A stretch of 64,000 nucleotides of DNA from assembly GCF_013403875.1 (NCBI RefSeq), contig NZ_JACBNX010000003.1, forward strand, positions 62,001-126,000. The letters are read 5' to 3'. Numbering within the stretch: position 1 is the stretch's first letter; each line of letters opens with the position of its first letter. The position numbers and the translations under genes are program-made. Shown piece by piece: positions 27,959 to 37,077 of the stretch. The notes beneath the pieces are model-generated. The model was given only the letters and a program-made list of their open reading frames with translations. It had not been told where the DNA came from and made no database searches. The DNA is from Burkholderia guangdongensis. GTDB lineage: Bacteria > Pseudomonadota > Gammaproteobacteria > Burkholderiales > Burkholderiaceae.

Positions 27959-28873
27959 ATGATCGTAAGACCGAAGGAGAACTGGTTCCGTCTGCTGTTC
28001 GTGTGGAACGGTTCGGTGCTCCAGTCCATCATTCCGCAGCTGACGTTCATGGCGATCGTCAGCAGCCTCGCGGTGTTCTCGCACGGCCGCATCTTCGGCG
28101 AAAAGATTCCGCTGAACACCGCGCCGTTCACGCTGTTCGGGCTCGCGCTCGCGATCTTTCTCGCGTTCCGCAACAACGCGAGCTACGAGCGCTTCAACGA
28201 CGCACGCCATTTGTGGGGCAGCGCGCTGAACGCGACGCGCACGCTGACCTCACAGATGCTGTGCTATCTGCCGCCCGACGCCGAGCGTCGCCGTCGCGTC
28301 GCCGATACGCTGATCGCGGTGGTCTACGCGCTCAAGCATCAGCTGCGCCAGACCGATTCGGCGCCGGACCTCGAGCGCCTGCTCGGCCGTACGCGCGCCG
28401 ACGCGCTGCGCCGCAAGTGCTACAAGCCGATCGCGCTGCTCGACGAATTGCGCCGCGAGCTCGCCGGCCTGCACGGGCACGCGGCGATATCCGACACGAA
28501 GCTGTGGATGCTCGACGCGCAGCTCGACGAGCTGTGCCGGACCGTCGGCGGATGCGAGCGCATCGCGAGCACGCCGATTCCGGTTGCGTACAGCGTGCTG
28601 CTGCATCGCACCGTCTATGCGTACTGCGTGCTGCTGCCGTTCGGCCTCGTCGATTCGACCGAGTTCTTCACGCCGCTGCTGTGCGTGTTCATCGCGTATA
28701 CGCTGATCGCGCTCGAAGCGATCGCGAGCGAAGTCGCCGATCCGTTCGGCACCGCGCCCAACGCGCTCGCGCTCGACGCGATGACGCGCTACATCGAGCG
28801 CTCGATCCTCGACCTGTGCGACCGCGAGCTGCCCGACGACGTGAAGCCGGTTCGACCGTATCAGTTGACCTGA
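27959..28873 (+). CDS. Bestrophin-family (UPF0187) membrane protein
   Basis: A 304-residue protein homologous to bacterial bestrophins, pentameric ion channels. The start MIVRPKENWFRLLFVWNGSVLQSIIPQLTFMAIVS and the block FTLFGLALAIFLAFRNNASYERFNDARHLWG are characteristic, as is the later EVADPFGTAPNALALDAM segment. It begins 15 bp after cioB and is probably co-transcribed. An ion channel beside a terminal oxidase could balance charge, but that is speculation. Confidence 0.9.
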   Translation: MIVRPKENWFRLLFVWNGSVLQSIIPQLTFMAIVSSLAVFSHGRIFGEKIPLNTAPFTLFGLALAIFLAFRNNASYERFNDARHLWGSALNATRTLTSQMLCYLPPDAERRRRVADTLIAVVYALKHQLRQTDSAPDLERLLGRTRADALRRKCYKPIALLDELRRELAGLHGHAAISDTKLWMLDAQLDELCRTVGGCERIASTPIPVAYSVLLHRTVYAYCVLLPFGLVDSTEFFTPLLCVFIAYTLIALEAIASEVADPFGTAPNALALDAMTRYIERSILDLCDRELPDDVKPVRPYQLT

Positions 28874-28895
28874 TCAGTTTGCCCAATCATCCGAC

Positions 28896-30323
28896 CTATC
28901 GCGCACATGTCGCGACGAGCTTGCCGACGGTAATCACCGCCTGCTCGATCTCGCTCGTCCACGGGCTGCTGTAGTTGAGCCGGATGAAGTTCCGGTAGGT
29001 CATCTCCGAAATCGAGAACATATAGCCCGGCCCGATCGTGATCCCCTCGTCGAGCGCGAGCTTGTAGAGCCGCATCGCGTCGACCTTCGGCGGCAGCTCG
29101 ATCCACAGCACGTAGCCGCCCGCCGGGTTCGACATCCGCGTGCCCTCCGGAAAGAAGCGCGACACCATCGCCTTCATCAGATTCGCCTGCTGCGCATACG
29201 CCTTCCTCACGCGCCGCAGATGATGCTCGTAGCCGTCGCGCTCGAGGAACTCCGCGATCGCGATCTGCGGGATCGACGGCGACGTCAGCGTGTTCAGGAA
29301 CTTCAGCTTCTCGACCTGATCGCGATAGCGCCCCGGCATCGCCCAGCCGATCCGGTACGCGGCCGTCAGGCTCTTCGAAAACGATGCGCAATGCAGCACG
29401 AGCCCTTTCGTGTCGAACGACTTCAGCGTGCTCGGATGCGCATCGCCGAAATACAGTTCGTTGTACACGCCGTTCTCGATCACCGGAATGTCGTGTCGCG
29501 TGACGAGCTCGACGAGCGCGCGCTTGCGATCGTCGGGCATCTGAAAGCCGAGCGGATTCTGAAAATTCGGCATCACCATGCAAGCCGCGATCGACTGCGA
29601 CGCGACGATCCGCGCGAGCGCGTCGACGTCGATCCCGTGCTCCGGATCCGTGGCGACCTCGATCGCGCGCATTCCCGCCCGCTCGATCGCGTGCAGCATC
29701 GCGTAGAACGTCGGCGATTCGACGGCGATCACGTCGCCCGGCTTCGCGACCGCCTGCAGGCACAGATTGATCGCCTCGGTCGCGCCGACCGTGATGATGA
29801 TCTCGTTCGGATCGACCGCGAGGCCGGTTTCCAGATAGCGGCGCGCGATCTGGCGCACGAGCTGCGCGTTGCCGGGCGGCAGCGAATCGGTCACGCCCCA
29901 TTGCGCCTTGCCGCGCCCCGCGTCGTACGCGTGGCGGTTGATCTTCTCGAACGGAAACATGCTCGGATCGGGATACGGCGAACCGAGCGGCACCGCGTCG
30001 TCGACGCCGATCGAGCGCAGCGTCGACAGCACGAGGCGGCTGACGTCGACGGGCGACGAGATCGGGATCGGCCGCGACGGCCGTAGCTCGAGCGGGCGCC
30101 GCTCGCCGGCGTCGCCTTCGAAGCTCACGAAATAGCCGGACTGCGGCCGGCTCGTCAGCAGGCCACGGCTTTCGAGCAGCACGTATGCGCGAATCACCGT
30201 CGTGATGCTGAGCCGGTGCTGCTGGCTCGTCTGCCGGACCGACGGGAGCCGTTCGCCGTGACGGTACACGCCGTGGCGGATCGACTTCTCGATATCGTCG
30301 GCCAGCTTTTCATAAAGTTTCAT
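28896..30323 (-). CDS. MocR-type regulator (GntR helix-turn-helix fused to class I aminotransferase)
   Basis: A 475-residue fusion. Residues about 3-70 are a GntR winged helix (LYEKLADDIEKSIRHGVYRHGERLPSVRQTSQQHRLSITTVIRAYVLLESRGLL). The rest is a PLP aminotransferase-like domain with MPNFQNPLGFQMP, the expected Schiff-base lysine in HCASFSKSLTAAYRIGW, and the C-terminal YVLWIELP. The ATG at 30321-30323 starts the conserved part and has a purine-rich G run upstream. The regulated gene is not obvious; it is convergent with the bestrophin and divergent from a LysR gene. Confidence 0.9.
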   Translation of the reverse strand: MKLYEKLADDIEKSIRHGVYRHGERLPSVRQTSQQHRLSITTVIRAYVLLESRGLLTSRPQSGYFVSFEGDAGERRPLELRPSRPIPISSPVDVSRLVLSTLRSIGVDDAVPLGSPYPDPSMFPFEKINRHAYDAGRGKAQWGVTDSLPPGNAQLVRQIARRYLETGLAVDPNEIIITVGATEAINLCLQAVAKPGDVIAVESPTFYAMLHAIERAGMRAIEVATDPEHGIDVDALARIVASQSIAACMVMPNFQNPLGFQMPDDRKRALVELVTRHDIPVIENGVYNELYFGDAHPSTLKSFDTKGLVLHCASFSKSLTAAYRIGWAMPGRYRDQVEKLKFLNTLTSPSIPQIAIAEFLERDGYEHHLRRVRKAYAQQANLMKAMVSRFFPEGTRMSNPAGGYVLWIELPPKVDAMRLYKLALDEGITIGPGYMFSISEMTYRNFIRLNYSSPWTSEIEQAVITVGKLVATCAR

Positions 30324-30638
30324 CGAACGCCCCCCCTTGGCGCAACGCCCGCTCGCGTCGCGGTGGCCGGCCTTTCGATTCATGCACGCCATCGCTGCCC
30401 GCCGGCGCGGTGTGCGGATCGTAGCAGAACTGTGCTCCGGCGAACCGGGCCGATTTGTGCGCTCCGTGATTGACGTCGCGGCCTTACGCTTGCTCCATCG
30501 AACGCATCGCGCAGGTTCGCGGCGATGCGCAAACATTGGAGCTCGAATCATGCGGCACGCCACGCCGACACAACGCCTCTGTCCGCCCCCTGGCTCGCCC
30601 CCACCCGCCGCGCGCTGCACGAAAACGGACGGCGCATC
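30324..30638. other. Intergenic region between divergent MocR-type and LysR genes
   Basis: About 315 bases with no convincing gene, made of GC-rich sequence with a short G run serving the MocR-type ribosome site. No palindrome of note and no terminator were found. It should carry both promoters. Confidence 0.4.
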
Positions 30639-31556
30639 GTGAATCTGCTCGAAGCGATGCGCATCTACGTGCGGGTCGTCGAGCGCGGCAGTCTCTCGGG
30701 CGCCGCGCGCGATCTGAACATCGGTCAACCCGCCGTCAGCGAGCGCATCGAGCGGCTCGAGAAATTTCTCGGCTGCCGGCTGCTGCTGCGCAGCGCGCGC
30801 GCATTGATGCGCACACCCGAAGGCGAGATCTTTTACGAGCGCAGCAAGAAGGTGCTCTGCGCGGTCGAGCAGGCGGTCGCCGACGTGTCGAGCGACGGCC
30901 AGATCATCAAGGGCACGATTCGCATCGCCGCGCCGCACTGCCTCGGCGAAACGGTGCTACCCGACGCGCTGAAGCGCGTGCGGGACGATTACCCGCAACT
31001 CGACCTCGATCTCGTGCTGAACGACCGGATCGTCGATCTCGTGACGGAAGGCGTGGACATTTCATTTCGCGTCGGGCTGCTCGGCGAAGGCGCGTTCATC
31101 GCGTATCGGCTTGGTCAGGTCGCGCGCGTTCTCGTCGCCGCGCCCGAGTATCTGGCGCGGCACGGTCCGATCGCCGGGCCGGCCGACCTGATCCGACATC
31201 CGTTCATTCGCGTGAAAGGCATCTTCGGCACGGATCAGCTTCCGCTCAGGCACGGCGCGAGCGTCGTCGAGAGCACGCCGATCCGCACCGCGATTCAGAC
31301 CAGCCACTGGCGCCCGATGCACGAGCTGATCGTGTCGGGCGCCGGCATCGGCGTGCTCGAAGAACCAGCCTGCGCTGGCGCGCTCGCGGACGGCCGGCTC
31401 GTCAGGCTGCTGCACGCGTACGAGGTGCCGCCGTTCGATCTGAACGTGCTGATCCAGGCGCAGCGTCCGGTGCCGCCGCGTGTGCGGACGGTCGTGTCGA
31501 TGCTGAAGGCGAGCATCCCGGAGTTGATCGGCGGGCAGCGCGTCGAGTGCGTGTGA
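30639..31556 (+). CDS. LysR-family regulator
   Basis: A 305-residue protein with the CrgA/DsdC-like architecture: MRIYVRVVERGSLSGAARDLNIGQPAVSERIERLEKFLGCRLLLRSAR (helix-turn-helix within about residues 7-60), then an effector domain starting at GTIRIAAPHCLGETVLPDAL. GTG at 30639 is preferred as the start because the family begins a few residues before LLEAMRIY; an ATG at 30657 is possible. It precedes the porin gene by 250 bp on the same strand but also faces the MocR-type gene, so its target is unclear. Confidence 0.85.
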   Translation: MNLLEAMRIYVRVVERGSLSGAARDLNIGQPAVSERIERLEKFLGCRLLLRSARALMRTPEGEIFYERSKKVLCAVEQAVADVSSDGQIIKGTIRIAAPHCLGETVLPDALKRVRDDYPQLDLDLVLNDRIVDLVTEGVDISFRVGLLGEGAFIAYRLGQVARVLVAAPEYLARHGPIAGPADLIRHPFIRVKGIFGTDQLPLRHGASVVESTPIRTAIQTSHWRPMHELIVSGAGIGVLEEPACAGALADGRLVRLLHAYEVPPFDLNVLIQAQRPVPPRVRTVVSMLKASIPELIGGQRVECV

Positions 31557-31809
31557 CGGGTAGTGCGTCCGAACCGCGCTTCGTACTCCTCGCTTTGATC
31601 AGCCGATGTTCTGTTGCTCGACAGCCACATCGGATCGTCCGTGCATACCCTCGATATACGCGGCAATCGCACGATTCCGTTCGATTATCGATCGCCTCGG
31701 CCAGCAACCGCTTTATTCCACCCGCCTCTCCTCCCTATTCTGGGATCACCGCCGCCGCAGAGCGGGGTGCCCCCCTCACAAGTCGCAATCCTAAGAAGGA
31801 ATGGAGATC

Positions 31810-33027
31810 ATGAAACGAATCGAGCCTGTGAAAGCAGTCATCGCCACCGCGGCCGCGTTGGCGGCGCTGCCCGCGTTCGCGCAGAGCAGCGTGACGCTGT
31901 ATGGCGCAGTCGACAACGGTATCGGCTATCAGAGCAGCACGACGACGCTCGGCTCGACGACGGGCGGCCGCTCGGCGGTCAAGATGGTCACCGGCGTGTG
32001 GCTCGGCGACCGCTTCGGATTGAAGGGCAGCGAGGATCTCGGCGGCGGCACGAAGGCGATCTTCCAGCTCGAGGAAGGCTTCAGCGGCGCGACCGGCGCG
32101 GAGTCGGTGTCCGGCTCGATCTTCAGCCGCCAGGCGTACGTCGGCATGACCAATCCGGCCTTCGGTACGTTGACCGCGGGCCGCCAGTACGCGTCGTACT
32201 ACCAGTTCATGTCGCCATACAGCCCGACCACGTGGCTCACCGGCTTCTACGGCGCGCACCCGGGCGACGTCGACGGCCTCGACACGATCTACCGCGCGAA
32301 CAACACGATCCTCTATACGTCGCCGACGCTGTACGGCTTCTCGGTGTCGGGCTCCTACTCGCTCGGCGGCGTGCCCGGCAGCTTCAACGCCGGTTCGACG
32401 TGGGCCACCGCGCTGCAGTACGTGAATGGTCCGATCGGCGCGACCGTCGCGTTCTCGCGGATCAACAACTCGACGCCGGGCGGCGGTGCGTTCGGCGCCT
32501 CGTCGACCACGTCGAACAGCGGCGCCGAGATCGGCGTGTCGGCCGTCACGAACGGTTATCAGACCGCGCGCGCGCAACAGCGATTCGCGGTCGGCGCGAT
32601 GTACAAGTTCAACTCGAGCTGGGATGTTTCGGCAACCTACACGAACGTTCAGTACATCCCGGGCGCGGACTCGAAGTTCCTCGACACCGAGATCTTCAAC
32701 ACGGCCGGCGCGGTGCTGCACTGGAAGGCGACGTCGGCGTTGGATTTGGCGGCCGGTTACAGCTACACGCGCGCGACGAGGGCGAACGGCATCGCCAGCA
32801 GCGCGCAATACCAGCAGTTCAACCTGTCGCAGTACTACGCGCTGTCGCAACGGACCGGCCTCTACGCGCTCGAAGCGTATCAGCGCGCGAACGGCCAGAC
32901 GCTCGGCACGAACGGCGCCGGCGACATCATCAGCGCTACCGCGACGCTCGGCGACGGCTTTCAGACCACGCCGTCGTCGACCCGCAGCATGTTTGGCGCG
33001 GGCGTCGGCATCGTGCATCGGTTCTGA
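31810..33027 (+). CDS. Gram-negative porin (OmpC-like, Burkholderia type)
   Basis: A 405-residue outer-membrane porin. A signal peptide (MKRIEPVKAVIATAAALAALPAFA) is followed by QSSVTLYGAVDNGIGYQSS, the usual first strand of beta-proteobacterial porins. FGLKGSEDLGGGTKAIFQLEEGFS and RQAYVGMTNPAFGTLTAGRQY are family hallmarks, and the protein ends in phenylalanine (VHRF), as needed for barrel assembly. ATG 31810 is chosen over ATG 31801, which sits on top of the AAGGA ribosome site. A hairpin ACGGCGC/GCGCCGT follows at 33049-33067 but has no T run. Confidence 0.92.
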   Translation: MKRIEPVKAVIATAAALAALPAFAQSSVTLYGAVDNGIGYQSSTTTLGSTTGGRSAVKMVTGVWLGDRFGLKGSEDLGGGTKAIFQLEEGFSGATGAESVSGSIFSRQAYVGMTNPAFGTLTAGRQYASYYQFMSPYSPTTWLTGFYGAHPGDVDGLDTIYRANNTILYTSPTLYGFSVSGSYSLGGVPGSFNAGSTWATALQYVNGPIGATVAFSRINNSTPGGGAFGASSTTSNSGAEIGVSAVTNGYQTARAQQRFAVGAMYKFNSSWDVSATYTNVQYIPGADSKFLDTEIFNTAGAVLHWKATSALDLAAGYSYTRATRANGIASSAQYQQFNLSQYYALSQRTGLYALEAYQRANGQTLGTNGAGDIISATATLGDGFQTTPSSTRSMFGAGVGIVHRF

Positions 33028-33077
33028 GCGAGGAGGTTGTGGCGAGGACGGCGCATTGCGCGCCGTTCCCGCCCGCT

Positions 33078-33884
33078 TCAGCCGGGCCTCGCATCCTCTG
33101 GCTTGGGGCTCCTGGCCGTGGCAAAACGGCTTTGTACCGCGACGAGTTGGTCATCGGTGGTTGCCACCAGCCACAACCGCGCATGCTCCGCGATTTGGCG
33201 GTTGTGGTCCTTCAACGGGCCCATTGCCGCAGCGGACTTCCAGACCACGGGGCCAATTCGGCTGCTCCTGCCCGACGGCGCACCCACCAGCAGGCAATAT
33301 GGCCCGAGAGGAAGCGAGACAAACGGAAGGGCCGGACTGGCGCGCACGCGCCAGTCGATGAACGGCATCTCGCTGATGAGCAGGGGGTTGGGCAGGCCGT
33401 AAAGCACACTGAAATCGTACAGCGCCAATTGCTCGCGCATGCCCGTGTAGATACGCCGGATATCGTCGACAACCGCAGCGCGGATTTCATCGTCGAACAT
33501 GGGTTCCTGCGCATAGCGTGCGAAGGCTTCCCGGGCACTCGACTGATATGCGCTGAACAGGCCGAGTTCGATGCAGTCCTGCGCAGCGCGCTGGACCTCC
33601 ACGATAGTGCCGGCTTCCTCGGGCTTGCCCAACTGCGCCGCCCTCAAAAACCGGGCGAGCCCCGCCTCCTGGATCGCAGGACCTTCCACGGACGCATCGT
33701 CGTCAGCATCCTTGTCGAGCGGCACGTAAATGTATTCTTCGGCCGCGAAGCGCGACTTCTTCCCTTCGTCAAACTTGATTTCGCCATCGGTGCAGTCCAG
33801 ATATCGCGTGCCGATTCGGCCGTGCTCCCAAACCCAATTCTTCAGGAGCGGACGTAGCGGATGCAGCCGGTCGTGATTAGTCAT
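33078..33884 (-). CDS. Uncharacterised protein
   Basis: A 268-residue soluble protein without signal peptide or membrane helix. The order of parts resembles DUF4238-type proteins: a start with LLKNWVWEHGRIGTRYLDCTDGEI, an acidic middle (EYIYVPLDKDADDDAS), an alpha-helical centre, and a C-terminal LPFVSLPLGPYCLLVGAPSGR segment. That link is only suggested by the pattern. It has its own start with GGAG 5-9 nt upstream, faces the porin, and is divergent from the GNAT gene. Codon use is somewhat less GC-biased than that of the porin, consistent with transfer. Confidence 0.65.
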   Translation of the reverse strand: MTNHDRLHPLRPLLKNWVWEHGRIGTRYLDCTDGEIKFDEGKKSRFAAEEYIYVPLDKDADDDASVEGPAIQEAGLARFLRAAQLGKPEEAGTIVEVQRAAQDCIELGLFSAYQSSAREAFARYAQEPMFDDEIRAAVVDDIRRIYTGMREQLALYDFSVLYGLPNPLLISEMPFIDWRVRASPALPFVSLPLGPYCLLVGAPSGRSSRIGPVVWKSAAAMGPLKDHNRQIAEHARLWLVATTDDQLVAVQSRFATARSPKPEDARPG

Positions 33885-34012
33885 TGGAGCCTCCAGGTGC
33901 CCCAGTATAGATCCACGTGACCGCTTGCTCCGTTGGTGAACCGCATCTGATACCCGCCCTTGGGATTATGATGACTCGGTCGGCAGCTTTGGCGCCCCGA
34001 CTGGGACGAACC

Positions 34013-34858
34013 ATGGATCAAAGCGAAGACTTTATCGTGCGCACCATGTCGACCGGCGAGGTGGCCATGTCGGTCGAATGGGCGGCTGCAGAAGGGTGGA
34101 ACCCTGGCCGGCATGACCCGCACTGTTTCAGAGAAGCGGACCCGGCCGGTTTCTTCGTCGGCGTCTGGCGCGGCGAGCCGGTCGCGTGCCTCGCCGCCAT
34201 CGCCTATGACGAACGCTTTGGCTTCATCGGTCTCTACATCGTGAAACCCGGGTTTCGCGGCAAAGGCTTCGGCATGCGAATCTGGCAGCACGGCATGCGT
34301 TACCTTGGCGACCGCAACGTCGGTCTCGATGGTGTCGTTGCCCAGCAGGCGAACTACAGGAAGTCCGGGTTCCGGCTCGCGTACCGCAACATCCGCTATC
34401 AGGGGCGTGTGGACGGCATCGGGTGCGCGCATGTGGCGGCAGCGGCCGATGTGCCGTTCGAGCAGTTGCTTGCCTACGATCGCCGGTGTTTTCCCGCGGC
34501 GCGAGAGCGTTTCGTCTCCGCCTGGATCGCGCAGCCGGATGCCGTTGCGCTCGCTACGGTCGACGCTGGCCGTATCGCCGGATACGGTGTCGTGCGCCGC
34601 TGCAAGGCGGGCTGCAAGATCGGCCCGCTCTTCGCCGATGACGCGGGCGTCGCCACCGGGCTGTTTCGCGCGCTGGCGGCGAGCATGCCCGGCGAGGTCA
34701 TCGTGCTCGACGTGCCGGAAACGAATCCCGCGGCCGTCGCGCTGGCGGAACGGCACGGCATGACGAGCGTCTTCGAAACCGCGCGGATGTACACGAAAGA
34801 CGCGCCCGCGATTGCGATCGATCGCGTGTTTGGGGTGACGTCGTTTGAGCTGGGGTGA
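34013..34858 (+). CDS. GNAT-family N-acetyltransferase
   Basis: A 281-residue protein with an N-terminal acetyltransferase domain: FVGVWRGEPVACLAAIAYDERFGFIGLYIVKPGFRGKGFGMRIWQHGM contains the beta-4 strand and the acetyl-CoA loop RGKGFG (about residues 80-85). The C-terminal half (about 150-281) is a second GNAT-like domain of the type often placed at the end of such proteins (GYGVVRRCKAGCKIGPLFADD). ATG 34013 is chosen; ATG 33968 or 33971 in frame would add about 15 residues. The acceptor substrate is unknown. Confidence 0.82.
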   Translation: MDQSEDFIVRTMSTGEVAMSVEWAAAEGWNPGRHDPHCFREADPAGFFVGVWRGEPVACLAAIAYDERFGFIGLYIVKPGFRGKGFGMRIWQHGMRYLGDRNVGLDGVVAQQANYRKSGFRLAYRNIRYQGRVDGIGCAHVAAAADVPFEQLLAYDRRCFPAARERFVSAWIAQPDAVALATVDAGRIAGYGVVRRCKAGCKIGPLFADDAGVATGLFRALAASMPGEVIVLDVPETNPAAVALAERHGMTSVFETARMYTKDAPAIAIDRVFGVTSFELG

Positions 34859-34881
34859 TCGGGCGGACTGGGGCGTCGCCT

Positions 34882-35106
34882 TTAACCGCGCGTGTCGACC
34901 CAGTTGCGTGCCCAGCGTGTCGAGTGCTGCAGCGCCTGCTCCGCACTCTTGAAGTAATCGAGCGAATAGAACTGATAGCGGCCTTCGGCGCATGCGCTAT
35001 CGGTGCGTTCGAGCAGCAGGTTGGATGAAAAACTGCCGTCGGGCAAACGATGCGCCGAGGGTTGGACGGCATAGCCGTTGTATTGATGAATTTGTTTGTT
35101 CAGCAT
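34882..35106 (-). CDS. Small conserved hypothetical protein
   Basis: A 74-residue protein beginning MLNKQIHQYNGYAVQPSAHRLPDGSFSSNLLLER and ending in SAEQALQHSTRWARNWVDTRG. Short proteins with this pattern are common in Burkholderia but have no assigned function. The start at 35104-35106 is preferred, because the upstream in-frame extension is low-complexity. It lies on the same strand as, and about 290 bp after, the cold-shock gene, and may share its transcript. Confidence 0.65.
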   Translation of the reverse strand: MLNKQIHQYNGYAVQPSAHRLPDGSFSSNLLLERTDSACAEGRYQFYSLDYFKSAEQALQHSTRWARNWVDTRG

Positions 35107-35376
35107 TTTAATTTTAATGATGTACGAGTGCGCGCGTGCCGTGCGAAATGTGCACGGGCATGCCGATTCAAAGCCATTGCGAGCCGAATCTGAAGCAGTC
35201 GGAAAGCGAAAAAAAGGCGTTACAGCCAGGGGGAGAATGAAGCGCAACGAGGCGTGTGGCGCTTGGCAAGCTGCTGAATGAACAGATGCAGCTAAGAGCG
35301 ATCGCGCCAACTTTGGGAGACAACGCTCCGCGAGGGTGTCGCTGAACCCGGCGTCCGTCGCGGGAGGCCGGGTACT

Positions 35377-35406
35377 TCAAACTTTACAGCGTCAAACTTT
35401 ACAGCG
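35377..35406. repeat. Tandem 15-bp duplication across the cspA stop codon
   Basis: TCAAACTTTACAGCG is present twice in perfect tandem (35377-35391 and 35392-35406). The right copy contains the cspA stop codon and last codons, so the left copy is a duplicate of the gene end. It has no effect on the protein. Confidence 0.8.
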
Positions 35407-35602
35407 GCTTGATGTTGGCCGCTTGCAGACCCTTCGGGCCTTGCTTCGTTTCGAAGCTCACCTTCTGATTTTCAGCCAGCGTCTTGAAGCCGTCGGCTCT
35501 GATTTCGGAGAAATGCGCGAACAGGTCGTCGCCGCCCTTGTCCGGGGTGATGAAGCCAAAGCCCTTGCTGTCGTTGAACCACTTAACGGTACCGGTATCC
35601 AT
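35399..35602 (-). CDS. cspA: Cold-shock protein (CspA family)
   Basis: A 67-residue single-stranded nucleic-acid-binding protein, an RNA chaperone. It contains both RNP motifs (KGFGFI and DLFAHF) and ends [10 protein letters not shown], as is usual in Burkholderia. Upstream there is an AT-richer leader of about 150 nt on the minus strand, the hallmark of cold-shock genes whose long 5' leader controls mRNA stability. A TTGACG at 35767-35772 could be the -35 element. Confidence 0.95.
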   Translation of the reverse strand: MDTGTVKWFNDSKGFGFITPDKGGDDLFAHFSEIRADGFKTLAENQKVSFETKQGPKGLQAANIKPL

Positions 35603-35842
35603 GAAGAATCCTTGATGAAAAAATATGAAGTTTTGCTCTGTTGAAGAGCGCGTGAAGCGTCAAGGAAGGGAGAGGACAACGAATACCGCTGAGGAGCGAG
35701 CAATTGATGAACAGCAATCGAACTTCTTGAACTTCGGACGACACACTAACCGCCGGGTAGTACCCGCGTCAATAGCTAACTTGTAACTGTGTCACCAGGC
35801 GTAGACTTAGAGAGCATATGTCTGCCTCCCAGGTGAGAAACC

Positions 35843-36001
35843 ATGAAGCACGTGATGAAGGGTTTCCTGTTTGCCGTTGCCCTGCTGACAGTGGTGGGCG
35901 GCACCATCGGCACCTATGCGATCCTCTCCGCCCCGTCGGCTCATGCCGAGCCGTGCGGCGGCCGCGGGTATCCGCAGGACGGTGGCGGCAATCCGCCCTA
36001 A
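35843..36001 (+). CDS. Small secreted or periplasmic peptide
   Basis: A 52-residue open frame with AGGTGAG 8 nt before the ATG. Residues 1-35 read as a signal sequence (basic MKHVMK, hydrophobic FLFAVALLTVVGGTIGTYAIL, cleavage after SAHA), leaving a mature peptide of 17 residues, EPCGGRGYPQDGGGNPP. Glycine/proline-rich, with one cysteine. It is divergent from cspA and convergent with the nucleotidyltransferase gene. Function unknown; the clean signal peptide and ribosome site argue for a real gene. Confidence 0.6.
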   Translation: MKHVMKGFLFAVALLTVVGGTIGTYAILSAPSAHAEPCGGRGYPQDGGGNPP

Positions 36002-36030
36002 AACAGACTGACTTGATTCGCGAGCCTGAG

Positions 36031-37068
36031 TCACCCCAATGAGGCAAGCCGCTCGAGAGTATCAACCGTAATGTCCAGGTGCCCCTCGGCGTAGTTCAAT
36101 GCGTGATCGGCAGCTTGCGCAACGCGCTGATACGCCTCGGGTGGCAAAGCGTCAATGGCTTCCTCCACCCAGTCCTGGTTGCGATTCAGTGTTGCGGAGA
36201 GCATCACGACCGCCTGCTGCATATCCTTGTTGGATTTAACGCCAAACGCGGCCGATCGCAAGGTACTCACGATGAGCTTGTGCAACGCAAATCGGGCGGG
36301 CGCCGGCACTCGCACGGGTACGATGTGATCCTTGCCCGTCACATACCCGTGCTCGGATTCATCGATCAGATAGTCAAAGTACGGCAAGCCAGTCGCGTAC
36401 GCCTTCAAGCCGGGCAGCGCCTTGGTTTCGTAATTCTCGGAACCCGGCACCAGGAGATCGACCTTGAGCATCGAGCCTCGCTGTTTGTACGACGTCGCCG
36501 GCTGCCTGGGATCGAGTCCCGGTACTTCGAGGAATGGCAATCCCGTATCCTTGATCACGTCGAGGAGGCTGCGATCGTCCGGGATAGCGAGAGACACCTG
36601 AGCTCTGGAACCGATATCAATGTCGTTCGTCTGATAGTTCGCGGCCAGCCTGATACCCAGGCCGTTCAGCAAGGCACCGAAGGCGTGCGAGCCGACGAGC
36701 ACGGCTCCTTGCCGGAAAAGTCCGGCATTGAAGATCGAGGCGATCGTAAGCGCCGATGAGTTGTCGGCGACGGCGAACCTGGCGATACGCAGCGTCTTGA
36801 TCGATTCGGCAATGGCACGTGCCTGCGTACTGTCGCTACGCTTTTGCTCGAGCTTGACAAGCGTCTCCGCCGCATCCGTCACGCCGAGAATTTCGTCGGC
36901 ACGCTGCCCACTTGCCTTGTAGACACGCCAATACGTGTAGTTGATGCCATTGACGGACTTGTATGACACGGTGCCAGGCGTTTGCAAGGGAATGTGCGCC
37001 TGCCCGCCAGCTGTTTCGATGAGCGAGGCGTACAACGTCTGCAGCGCGTCGGGATGATAGGTCAGCAT
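36031..37068 (-). CDS. GSU2403-family nucleotidyltransferase-fold protein
   Basis: A 345-residue protein with a helical N-terminal half and a polymerase-beta-type nucleotidyltransferase core: AVLVGSHAFGALLNGLGIRLAANYQTNDIDIG (about residues 121-152) has the GSHA loop and the paired acidic DID. It resembles AbiEii-like and GSU2403 proteins, some of which act in toxin or defence modules. The substrate is unknown. Upstream four copies of a TTACCCAC box (37078-37170) suggest tight control. The region is less GC-rich than its neighbours, so transfer is likely. Confidence 0.8.
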   Translation of the reverse strand: MLTYHPDALQTLYASLIETAGGQAHIPLQTPGTVSYKSVNGINYTYWRVYKASGQRADEILGVTDAAETLVKLEQKRSDSTQARAIAESIKTLRIARFAVADNSSALTIASIFNAGLFRQGAVLVGSHAFGALLNGLGIRLAANYQTNDIDIGSRAQVSLAIPDDRSLLDVIKDTGLPFLEVPGLDPRQPATSYKQRGSMLKVDLLVPGSENYETKALPGLKAYATGLPYFDYLIDESEHGYVTGKDHIVPVRVPAPARFALHKLIVSTLRSAAFGVKSNKDMQQAVVMLSATLNRNQDWVEEAIDALPPEAYQRVAQAADHALNYAEGHLDITVDTLERLASLG

Positions 37069-37077
37069 GGCCGGATT

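Noticed and set aside
33049..33067. Hairpin ACGGCGC/GCGCCGT after the porin as a terminator
   Set aside because: No T run follows on either strand, so it is not listed as a terminator.
35107..35310. Longer version of the small protein at 34882
   Set aside because: The N-terminal extension is low-complexity and lacks a ribosome site; the conserved pattern starts at MLNKQIHQ.
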